Assembly (NCBI GenBank): GCA_946478975.1
Contig: CAMLEO010000299.1
Coordinates: 1-8,706 of the forward strand
From: an uncultured Steroidobacter sp.
GTDB taxonomy: Bacteria; Pseudomonadota; Gammaproteobacteria; Steroidobacterales; Steroidobacteraceae
Reading direction: 5' to 3'
DNA: 8,706 nt
Positions 1 through 7,627 of this stretch are shown here, in pieces (the first letter of the stretch is position 1; every line of letters starts with the position of its first letter). The position numbers and the translations under genes are program-made. The notes below the pieces were generated by a model that saw nothing but the letters and a program-made list of their open reading frames with translations, made no database searches and was not told the DNA's origin.

Positions 1-771
1 CTGCTGTTCGGCGACGAGTCCGCTTACATTCGTTTCGATATGTCCGAATTCGGCGCCGAGCACGCCGATCAACGTTTGCTCGGCGCACCGCCGGGCTATG
101 TGGGTTATGACGTCGGCGGCGAGCTCACCAACGCGATTCGCGAGAAGCCCTTCAGCGTGGTGCTGTTCGATGAGATCGAAAAAGCGCATCCGCGCATCCT
201 CGATAAGTTCCTGCAGATTCTCGACGACGGCGTGCTCACCTCCGGCCGCGGCGACCGCGTGTATTTCTCCGAAGCGTTGATCGTGTTCACATCCAACCTC
301 GGCATCTATTCAACCGACGCGAGCGGCGCCCGCGTTCCGAACGTCACCTCTGCACAACCTTACGAAGAAGTCCGCAGCCGCGTGCGCACGGAAATCAACA
401 ATCACTTCAAAGTGGTGCTCAACCGGCCCGAGATCCTGAACCGCATCGGCGAAAACATCATCGTGTTCGATTTCATCCGGCCGCAGATCGCGACCCGGAT
501 TTTCGAACAGATGCTGGGCGGCATTCTGGCCAACGTCAAAGAGGCCGGCTACGATGTTTCTATCGCGCCGGCCGCGCGCGAGCAGCTGAACAACGTGTGC
601 CTTGCGGATCTTTCCAACGGTGGACGCGGCATTCGCAATCAGCTCGAAGTCCACCTCACCAATCCGCTCGCCCGCGCCCTGTTCGAACACGAGCCCGGCA
701 AGCTGCGTTTCGAGATCGCCGGACTCGACATCGGCACGACCACCACGCTTGCGCTCAGGCCGGCGGCGTGA
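1..771 (+). CDS. ClpB/Hsp104-type AAA+ ATPase, C-terminal part (5' end outside window)
   Basis: This is the last 256 codons of a class II AAA+ ATPase of the ClpA/ClpB group; such proteins thread or remodel protein substrates through a hexameric ring using ATP. Visible landmarks, numbered from the window start, are the IRFDMSE strand, the pore-loop motif GYVG (residues 32-35), Walker B LFDEIEKAH with D57 and E58, the sensor-1 segment FTSNLG with N99, the LNRI arginine-finger segment with R148, and a ClpB D2-small-like domain with sensor-2 GGRG (R209). All D2 catalytic landmarks downstream of Walker A look intact; Walker A itself lies upstream. The reading frame is open from base 1, and the first in-frame ATG (base 40) falls inside a conserved strand, so the gene clearly begins upstream. 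The final 15 or so residues form a short Thr-rich tail. A housekeeping ClpB is unlikely given the neighbours; this looks like an operon-specific paralogue. The family is secure, the substrate unknown. Confidence 0.93.
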   Translation: MLFGDESAYIRFDMSEFGAEHADQRLLGAPPGYVGYDVGGELTNAIREKPFSVVLFDEIEKAHPRILDKFLQILDDGVLTSGRGDRVYFSEALIVFTSNLGIYSTDASGARVPNVTSAQPYEEVRSRVRTEINNHFKVVLNRPEILNRIGENIIVFDFIRPQIATRIFEQMLGGILANVKEAGYDVSIAPAAREQLNNVCLADLSNGGRGIRNQLEVHLTNPLARALFEHEPGKLRFEIAGLDIGTTTTLALRPAA

Positions 772-1406
772 CGAGCATTGCCCTTTCGCGGCTGCATTTT
801 CCGGTCACGACGCTCGGGCCCGGGCGACGCATCGGCGCGTGGTTTCAAGGTTGTTCCATTCGTTGTCCCGGCTGCGTCTCGGTCGATACGTGGCCGACTG
901 GCCGCGGGATCACGACCGTTGCGCAGATCATGGACACCCTGCACGAGTGGCTGCCACACGCAGAAGGCATCACGATTTCGGGCGGCGAACCTTTCGACCA
1001 GCCGGAAGCTTTGCGTGCGCTGCTCACAGGGCTGCGCAGTCGAACGTCTGTATCGATTCTGTTGTATTCGGGATATCACTTCGAGCGCATCAGTGCCTGG
1101 CTCGATGCCAATCCCGGCCTGATCGATGGCTTGATGTCGGAGCCGTTTGAAGCATCGACGCCGCAAACACGCGCATTACGCGGCAGCGACAACCAGGTGT
1201 TACATCTGCTGACGCCGCTCGGCGCCCGTGAGCTCGCGACGATCGAGCGGCCGATGCGTGACGAAGATCGCACGCTGGATGTGATGTTCGATCCGGACGG
1301 CACTGTGTGGTTCGCGGGAATTCCCGGGCGCGGCGATCTCGCCCGATTGCGAGCGGTGCTGGCCGATGCGGGTCATAGCATCTCGCTCACCGAGGGCAGC
1401 GTCTGA
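768..1406 (+). CDS. Radical SAM activating-enzyme-like protein (NrdG/PflA type)
   Basis: The product is a 212-residue cytosolic protein with the hallmark of radical SAM enzymes: a CX3CX2C motif (C29, C33, C36) that would hold a [4Fe-4S] cluster for reductive cleavage of S-adenosylmethionine. It is preceded by the GPG...WFQGC segment typical of NrdG-like activases and followed by the SAM-contacting GGEPF motif (residues 72-76). It is longer than E. coli NrdG (about 154 residues), with a C-terminal extension containing DGTVWFAGIPGRGD. The GTG at 768 is chosen because it overlaps the upstream stop in a GTGA arrangement and leaves just enough sequence before the conserved N-terminal motif; the next in-frame ATG, near 929, would delete the cluster motif. 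Only a weak AGG (757-759) precedes it, so coupled translation with the ATPase gene is likely. Known relatives activate glycyl-radical enzymes, but none is encoded here, so the substrate is unknown. It may modify a protein of this operon (inference). Confidence 0.9.
   Translation: MTSIALSRLHFPVTTLGPGRRIGAWFQGCSIRCPGCVSVDTWPTGRGITTVAQIMDTLHEWLPHAEGITISGGEPFDQPEALRALLTGLRSRTSVSILLYSGYHFERISAWLDANPGLIDGLMSEPFEASTPQTRALRGSDNQVLHLLTPLGARELATIERPMRDEDRTLDVMFDPDGTVWFAGIPGRGDLARLRAVLADAGHSISLTEGSV
1392..1396 (+). promoter_or_regulatory. Possible ribosome binding site (GAGGG) for the giant fusion gene
   Basis: A purine-rich GAGGG lies 12 bases before the ATG at 1409, inside the last codons of the radical SAM gene. 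The spacing is longer than ideal, so initiation probably depends partly on ribosomes terminating at the TGA two bases upstream of the ATG. Confidence 0.4.
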
Positions 1407-1408
1407 TC

Positions 1409-4400
1409 ATGGCGGCCCAGGTTCGCATCTGCCCCAACTGCCATACGGAGCGTGAGCTCCGAGAGTTGTATTGCGAAGGCGAGATCGACGGCCAGCAATG
1501 CAACTGGGATCTCACATCCACCCAGATCAGCGAAGCCGGTCAGCGTCGAGCAGCGCGGCCGCTGCCGACCGGTCCAGTCTGCACCAACGGTCATCCGATG
1601 AGTGCGGGCGATCTCATGTGCTCACAATGCGGTGCCGACGTTGCGACGACGGCAGCCGAGCCTGCGACGACTGCAGATACATCCTCCGACATCGACGGTT
1701 GGCAACGCGGACGCGCGCTGCAGTCGTCGAGTCGGGTTCGCGAAAGATTCATCGTGACGCGGGCGACGGATGGCTACCAGGCCGTCATGACGCTTTATAG
1801 CGAGGGCAGCGAACCGGATCCCGCAGTGTATGAAGTGCTGCGTCTCCTGCCGCGAGACTTCGTTCCTGAAGTCATTCAAACCGGACGATGGAACGGTCGC
1901 GCGTTCGAAGTCACGGAAGAACTGACCGGCGGCACGCTCGCGGATCTCGGCCTGCTGCCCGAAGATCTGGCGACCGTCTCGCGCGTGGTGAGCGAAATCG
2001 GCGCAGCACTGCATTGTTTCGCCGAGCACGGGCTGAGGCATCGCGACCTGCGTCCCGGCTCCATCGTCGTCCGCACGCGCGATCCACTCGACCTGGTGAT
2101 TACCAGCTTCGGCTCGGCGCGCTTGTCCGAATTCGATCTGGATGTGGTCTCGCCGCTCGAAACGACGCGCTACACCTCGCCTGAAGGCATCGCCGGCGGT
2201 GTCGCTGCGGCTTCGGACTGGTGGAGCCTCGGCATGGTGCTGCTCGAACAGATCACGCGCGGCGCCTGTTTCGCAGGCATCAACGATCAGGCGTTCCTGA
2301 TTCAAGTGCTGACCAACGGCGCACCGATACCGAACGACATCGATGCTCGCTTGCAGTTGCTGCTGCGTGGCCTGCTGGCAAGAGATCGACGTGAGCGCTG
2401 GGGCTGGCCCGAAGTGTCGCGTTGGCTCGCTGGCGAATCGCCTGCTGTGCCGCTGTCGGCGCTGGCGCCAGATGCAGTTGCTCGCATGGGTCGCGGAATA
2501 ACGCTGGCAGGCCGTGCGCACACGTCAGCGACTTCCCTGGCACTCGCGGCAGCAAACAAAGACGCATGGAACGAAGCCCGCGATCTGCTGATGCGTGGCG
2601 CGATTGTTACGTGGGCGCAAGACTCGGGCGTGGATGCGGGCATCACCGCCTGGCTGCGGGACCTCGTGCGCATCGAAGGGCTCGCCGACGACTTTCGCCT
2701 GGCGCTGGCGTTGAAGCAGTTGAACCCGGCCATTCCACTGTTGTGTCGAGGCGAAATCGTCACGCCCGGCTGGCTGCTCGATCATCTCGACGAAGGCTAT
2801 TCCCTGCTGTGCGGCCCGGTGCCGGAGCTTCTGCAGCGCATGGATGCAGAACCCTGGCTGATGCGACTGGCACTGCGCCTCGCGTCGGTCCGCGAACGCG
2901 CCAGTCAACTCGACATCGAGTTGAACGAACATGACTTTCGAGTGCATGCACTGGCGACATCTCGCAGTCGCCTGGCCGCTTTGTGGACGGAGCGGCGCGT
3001 GCAGCTGCCGGATTCGGACCATCCCGCGCTGCTGGCGATGATGGAACGACGCCAGGCCAGCGAGGAAGATTTGATTCTGCTGTTGTCCGCAGTCGTCGGT
3101 CAGTTCCGCACGCCGAATGAAGTATTGAACGACGCGGCCCGGCACGCGATGCAGGCTGGTTTGGAAACATTCGACCGCGAAGCCGCCGCAGCTCAGCTGC
3201 AGCTGCCTCGCATCGACATCTATCAGCTGCTGGAGAAGCGGATCGCCGGATTCGTTCGCAGCGGCCTCGCCCGCCTGGATGAATGGGTCGATCAGTTTCG
3301 ACTGGAGCGACGGCTGTCGCTGGCACGTACGCTGGTCGTACTGGCTGCGCCACGAGACATCTGGCACGAACCGCCCGGCCAGCAATACATCGCGACCTTG
3401 CTCGATTTCTTTGCGCGACGCCTGGCAAGCGCTGTCCAGCGGGGCCCGCTGTCCCGAATGGTCGTGGGCAAAACCTCTGCTCGCATCGACCTCACCGAAT
3501 TTCACACTCCGCGCATTTCGGCGGTGTCGCTGCTCGATCGCCTTCTGGTGCGTGGCGAGCAAATGTTTGAAGTCGACCCGGCCGCGTTCGCGGGCGACAG
3601 CCTGCTCGAAAGCCGCGTCCGACGGCTCTACAGCCATTCGACGTTATATCGACGCGACAGCGGCATCGATGGTTTGTATCTCGGCTTCCCGTTCCTGCTC
3701 ATGCAGGACGCGCGAGCGTCGGTGCGACCGCGAATCGCTCCAGTCCTGCTCTGGCCGGTCAAACTGCAGCCGACCGTCGGCGCCTCCGGACGTGTTTCTC
3801 TCGGCTTCGATCGAGACCGAGAAGAGGTCCGCCTGAATCCCGCGCTCGACGCGCTGGTGGGCTCCGATGTGTCACAAGAGTGGCAACGGCTCGCCAACGA
3901 ATTGCTGGGACGGCAGAGCTTGACCGCGGCGGAGCTCATGGACGCATTCAATGCGCTCGCGCCTACACAAAGCCGCACGCTCGTCACATTGCCCGGTAAA
4001 GACACTCGCGTGAAGAGCGGCCCGGGACAACTGGTGTGCTCCGCCGTCGTGTTTCATCTCGGCTACTCGGGCCAGGCAATTGTGGAAGATCTGCGTGCGC
4101 TGAAGACGGTGCCGCCGACCTCCACCGCGCTCGCGACTTCGGTGCGACTGGCAGAGCCGCCCGCCGCGACGACCACTGCGCCCGTGCCGGAGATCGAACG
4201 TTTCTTCACTGCCGACAGCGATCCGTCGCAAGAAGATGCTGTTTTCGAAGCACGCCGCGCGCCGGGGCTGGTGATCGAAGGTCCGCCAGGCACCGGTAAG
4301 AGCCAGACCATCGTGAACATGATCGCCGATGCGATCGGCCGCGAGCGCAGCGTGCTGGTCGTTTGCCAGAAACAACCGGCACTCGAAGTGGTCCGCAAGC

Positions 4401-7400
4401 GGCTGACCGCCGAGGGCTTCGGTCATCGTTTGGTGATGATCACCGATGTGAATTCCGACCGCGAGCGCGTCGTGCGCGCCGTCCGAGAGCAGTTAGAGTC
4501 GCTTCGCGCTACGTCGACCACGCTGGAACAAACAAAGCGCACGCGAACACAGCTGGCCAGCCGGCTCGAATCACTGAAGTCAGTGCTGGACGCACACCAC
4601 TATGCGCTGCATGCGACCGATGAGCAAACCGGGCTGACGTATCGAGTCCTGCTCGGCGATCTGTTATCCATCGAGCACAGCACGCCCGGACCTGTCGATG
4701 CGCCCGAGCTGCGGCAGGTGCTCGCAGCCTTGAACCTGGAAACTGTGATTGCGTTGGAAGATGCCTGCGCACCGCTGGGGCGGCATTGGCTGCCAGCGAA
4801 GTACGAAGGCAGCGCGCTAGCGGCGCTCACTCCATTCGGACCTGACATAGGCGCACTCAATGCCTTCAAATCCGGCTTCGATGCGTTCGCCGCTGCTGAA
4901 ATGCAGCGAGATACCATCATCGATCGAACGAGCTCCGCGCTTCGAGTGAACGATGCGGCGGACGCTCGCGCCTGGTTCGAGACGTACGGCCCGCTGTTTC
5001 GAACGCTGCCAGCACGAACACGCGAGCAGCTGAGCCGCTGGCTGCCTTTGTTCGAAACAGCGGACGGTACTTCCGAAGGCGCCCAGCTGCTCACTGAGAT
5101 CGCCGAAATTCGACGCCAGCTGGCCGACATTCGCGAGATCACGACTGAAGCCGTCCGCGTACAGTTGACTGGCAGCGGCGACAACACACTGCGCGCCCTG
5201 CGACGAGCGGCAGAACAGCTCAGCGACGAGCCAGAGTCGTTTTTAGCGCGACTCTCGCTGGGACGCTGGCTGAGCAAACGTCGGTTGCATGGTTTCTTTA
5301 GCAAACATGCGATCTCAGAAATCGCCCCGCGCCAGTTCAGCGCAGCCGTCCGGCACGAGCAAGCGGTGCGTCCGCTGCGAACGAAGTTGAGCCAGCTGGT
5401 TGCTCAGCTGTATCCCGACCACGGCAGCGTGGATCAGCATTCCAAGGTGGCGCTCGACGAGCTTGCGATCGACCTGGCCCGGCAATTGAGCGACGTGCAG
5501 CGGCACATCGGGCACGTGCAGGCCGGCCCATGTCCGACGGCAGCAATCGAAACATTGCGCGTCGGCACGAGCGAGGCATTCGAAGAATTTGCCGCTCGCG
5601 TGACGCAGGGCTGCGAACGTCAGGTCGCGCGTGCCCGCTCGGCAGCCGCACTTGCAAACATCAGCAGTTATTTGGATGAAAGCTGGCGGACGTCACGGCT
5701 TCGGGCGGTCGACGCTGACAGCAGCAATCGAGAAGCCATCGGCGCGGTCATGGCGGCGATGCCTTCGCTGAGCGCATATCAACGCTTCCGCGTGCAGGCG
5801 GCTGGGCTGTCGGAACATGCACGAGCAGTGTTCGCGTGCCTGCGTGCTCACGCAGCTACGCTGGAGCGCGTTCCTGAATCTGATTTGGACGCGATCATTC
5901 GACACACGATTGCTCGCGAAGCGCGATTGGCCTGGAAGGCGCGCATTGAAAGCACGCATCCCGTGCTCACCACCGAGCGAAGCGAGCTCGACGCAAAAAG
6001 AAACGCTCTGCGTGAGATCGATGCGAAGTTACGAGACGCCAACCGAACGCTGCTCGTGGACGGCATCGATACATCGCGTATTGCCTCGGCGCGTGCGTGG
6101 GAGGACATCACGCGACTGCGTGGCCAACGAGCCCGGCGTCTGCGTGAGTTCCTGAGCCGCGGCGTGGAAATGGGCCTGACGGTGCTGCGTCCGGTGTGGC
6201 TGATGAATCCGGACGTTGCCAGCCGTCTGCTGCCGCTGACGCCCGGGCTCTTCGACACTGTGATCTTCGACGAAGCTTCGCAGATGCCGGTCGAGTTCGC
6301 CGTGCCGGCTTTGTATCGGGCGCGTGTGATGGTCGTGAGCGGCGACGAAAAGCAGATGCCGCCGACATCGTTCTTTGCCAGCCGCATCGACAACGACGAA
6401 CAGGAGATCGTCGAACCCGACGGCGCCGATGACGCGAACGACGGCAGCGACAGCGCCGCAGGCGCGCTCAGCTGGAATCGTGCGGAGATCAAGGACTGCC
6501 CCGACCTGCTGCAGCTCGCGAAATCGACGCTGCCGACGACCACGCTCAAGATTCACTATCGCTCCGCGTATCGCGAGCTGATCGCGTTCTCGAATGCATC
6601 GTTCTACGGCAATCATCTGCACATTCCAGTGCGGCATCCGGACGACAAGATTCGCAACGACCGGCCGATTCAGGTGTTGCGAGCCGACGGCGTGTACGAA
6701 GATCAGATGAACTCCGCCGAGGCCGACCGGGTCGTCGATGTGCTCAAGCAGCTGTGGTCGGTGCCGGCCGAGCGCCGAAAATCGTGCGGCGTGGTCACCT
6801 TCAATCGCAAGCAGGCCGATCTGATCGAAGATCGCCTCGAAGCGCGTGCCGAAGCGGATCCGGCGTTCCGGGATGCACTCACATTGGAACGTGAGCGTGT
6901 GGTCGACGAGCAGGACATGCGCTTTTTCGTCAAGAACGTCGAGAACGTGCAGGGCGACGAGCGCGACGTGATCGTGTTTTCATCGACGTTCGGCCACAAC
7001 CCGCAAGGCATCTTTCGCCGCAATTTCGGCGTGCTCGGCCAGGTCGGCGGCGAACGCCGGCTGAACGTGGCGGTGACTCGCGCGAAGGAACGAGTCGTGC
7101 TCGTCACCTCGATTCCGGTCGCGCAGGTTTCCGATCTGTTGACCACTCGCCGGGCGCCCGTATCGGCGCGAGACTTTCTGCAAGCATATCTCGAATATGC
7201 ACGCGCAACCTCCGCGGGCGAGCTAGAAGGCAGTCGCGCCCTCTTGTCTCGCATCGCTGCGGATCGCAATGAATCCGGACCGAGGCAACGTCGCAACGAG
7301 CTGGATGGATTCCTCCGCACCGTCATCGAATTCGTGCGCGGCCTCGGACATCGAGCGGTGGCCCTGCAGGACACCAGCGTCTTCGGTCTCGACCTGGTCG

Positions 7401-7618
7401 TGGAAGATTCGCGCACGGGACTGTACGGTTTAGGTATCGAATGCGATGCGCCTCGGCATCCGCTGCTGCAAGACGCACGAGCGCGCGAAGTCTGGCGACC
7501 GACATTGCTCGGCCACACCATCGCCAGAGTGCATCGAGTTTCTTCGCACGGCTGGTACGCCGATCGTGCAGCGGAACAGGCGCGACTTCAGGCGGCAGTA
7601 CGAGAAGCTCTGGGATAG
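1409..7618 (+). CDS. Giant zinc-ribbon / pseudokinase / DUF4011 / SF1 helicase / PD-(D/E)XK nuclease fusion
   Basis: A 2069-residue multidomain protein, probably a nucleic-acid-processing effector. (a) Residues 8-74: two zinc ribbons (C8, C11, C22, C31; C58, H62, C71, C74). (b) About 100-305: a Ser/Thr-kinase fold with HRD (211-213), SPE in place of APE (257-259) and DWWSLG (D270), but Met127 at the usual ATP-binding Lys, Ser218 for the catalytic-loop Asn and Ser233 for the DFG Asp. (c) About 310-720: unrecognised, mostly helical. (d) About 740-910: DUF4011-like, with GLYLGF, RIAPVLLWPV and LNPAL. (e) SF1 helicase: Q motif Q941, Walker A GPPGTGKS (958-965), a long helical insert, Walker B DEAS (1621-1624), motif III GDEKQ (1645-1649), HYR (1716-1718), QGDERD (1848-1853) and VTRAK (1889-1893). 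(f) About 1970-2065: MTES_1575/Vsr-like nuclease, D1995 and ECD (E2011, D2013). ATG 1409 follows the previous stop by 2 bases, just ahead of the first zinc ribbon. The kinase-helicase pairing resembles Mokosh MkoA. Confidence 0.9.
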   Translation: MAAQVRICPNCHTERELRELYCEGEIDGQQCNWDLTSTQISEAGQRRAARPLPTGPVCTNGHPMSAGDLMCSQCGADVATTAAEPATTADTSSDIDGWQRGRALQSSSRVRERFIVTRATDGYQAVMTLYSEGSEPDPAVYEVLRLLPRDFVPEVIQTGRWNGRAFEVTEELTGGTLADLGLLPEDLATVSRVVSEIGAALHCFAEHGLRHRDLRPGSIVVRTRDPLDLVITSFGSARLSEFDLDVVSPLETTRYTSPEGIAGGVAAASDWWSLGMVLLEQITRGACFAGINDQAFLIQVLTNGAPIPNDIDARLQLLLRGLLARDRRERWGWPEVSRWLAGESPAVPLSALAPDAVARMGRGITLAGRAHTSATSLALAAANKDAWNEARDLLMRGAIVTWAQDSGVDAGITAWLRDLVRIEGLADDFRLALALKQLNPAIPLLCRGEIVTPGWLLDHLDEGYSLLCGPVPELLQRMDAEPWLMRLALRLASVRERASQLDIELNEHDFRVHALATSRSRLAALWTERRVQLPDSDHPALLAMMERRQASEEDLILLLSAVVGQFRTPNEVLNDAARHAMQAGLETFDREAAAAQLQLPRIDIYQLLEKRIAGFVRSGLARLDEWVDQFRLERRLSLARTLVVLAAPRDIWHEPPGQQYIATLLDFFARRLASAVQRGPLSRMVVGKTSARIDLTEFHTPRISAVSLLDRLLVRGEQMFEVDPAAFAGDSLLESRVRRLYSHSTLYRRDSGIDGLYLGFPFLLMQDARASVRPRIAPVLLWPVKLQPTVGASGRVSLGFDRDREEVRLNPALDALVGSDVSQEWQRLANELLGRQSLTAAELMDAFNALAPTQSRTLVTLPGKDTRVKSGPGQLVCSAVVFHLGYSGQAIVEDLRALKTVPPTSTALATSVRLAEPPAATTTAPVPEIERFFTADSDPSQEDAVFEARRAPGLVIEGPPGTGKSQTIVNMIADAIGRERSVLVVCQKQPALEVVRKRLTAEGFGHRLVMITDVNSDRERVVRAVREQLESLRATSTTLEQTKRTRTQLASRLESLKSVLDAHHYALHATDEQTGLTYRVLLGDLLSIEHSTPGPVDAPELRQVLAALNLETVIALEDACAPLGRHWLPAKYEGSALAALTPFGPDIGALNAFKSGFDAFAAAEMQRDTIIDRTSSALRVNDAADARAWFETYGPLFRTLPARTREQLSRWLPLFETADGTSEGAQLLTEIAEIRRQLADIREITTEAVRVQLTGSGDNTLRALRRAAEQLSDEPESFLARLSLGRWLSKRRLHGFFSKHAISEIAPRQFSAAVRHEQAVRPLRTKLSQLVAQLYPDHGSVDQHSKVALDELAIDLARQLSDVQRHIGHVQAGPCPTAAIETLRVGTSEAFEEFAARVTQGCERQVARARSAAALANISSYLDESWRTSRLRAVDADSSNREAIGAVMAAMPSLSAYQRFRVQAAGLSEHARAVFACLRAHAATLERVPESDLDAIIRHTIAREARLAWKARIESTHPVLTTERSELDAKRNALREIDAKLRDANRTLLVDGIDTSRIASARAWEDITRLRGQRARRLREFLSRGVEMGLTVLRPVWLMNPDVASRLLPLTPGLFDTVIFDEASQMPVEFAVPALYRARVMVVSGDEKQMPPTSFFASRIDNDEQEIVEPDGADDANDGSDSAAGALSWNRAEIKDCPDLLQLAKSTLPTTTLKIHYRSAYRELIAFSNASFYGNHLHIPVRHPDDKIRNDRPIQVLRADGVYEDQMNSAEADRVVDVLKQLWSVPAERRKSCGVVTFNRKQADLIEDRLEARAEADPAFRDALTLERERVVDEQDMRFFVKNVENVQGDERDVIVFSSTFGHNPQGIFRRNFGVLGQVGGERRLNVAVTRAKERVVLVTSIPVAQVSDLLTTRRAPVSARDFLQAYLEYARATSAGELEGSRALLSRIAADRNESGPRQRRNELDGFLRTVIEFVRGLGHRAVALQDTSVFGLDLVVEDSRTGLYGLGIECDAPRHPLLQDARAREVWRPTLLGHTIARVHRVSSHGWYADRAAEQARLQAAVREALG

Positions 7619-7621
7619 GAG
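7617..7621 (+). promoter_or_regulatory. Shine-Dalgarno AGGAG for the coiled-coil gene
   Basis: A strong AGGAG overlaps the TAG stop of the giant fusion gene and sits 6 bases before a GTG at 7628. It fixes the start of the next gene, which has no ATG nearby, and suggests translation is coupled to the upstream gene. Confidence 0.8.
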
Positions 7622-7627
7622 ATCGGC

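Noticed and set aside
40..42. ATG at base 40 as start of the ClpB-like gene
   Set aside because: It falls inside the conserved IRFDMSE strand and the frame is open to base 1, so the gene starts outside the window.
597..767. Upstream ATG extension of the radical SAM gene
   Set aside because: The added residues are Arg/Ser/Pro-rich, overlap the conserved ClpB-like C-terminal domain in another frame, and are not part of the radical SAM fold; GTG 768 fits better.
1709..2323. Active Ser/Thr protein kinase
   Set aside because: The fold is recognisable, but the Lys, Asn and DFG Asp positions are substituted, so an active kinase call is not supported.
1622..2521. Antisense open frame of 299 codons opposite the pseudokinase region
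   Set aside because: No recognisable domain, and the sense strand encodes clear zinc-ribbon and kinase-fold motifs here; treated as a shadow.
2525..3637. Long antisense open frame of 370 codons
   Set aside because: It lies wholly inside the giant fusion gene, its protein is rich in Arg, Gln and His without domain motifs, and long antisense open frames are expected opposite GC-rich genes.
6703..7521. Antisense open frame of 272 codons opposite the helicase C-terminal half
   Set aside because: Ser/Arg-rich shadow composition; the sense strand holds helicase motifs V and VI and the nuclease.
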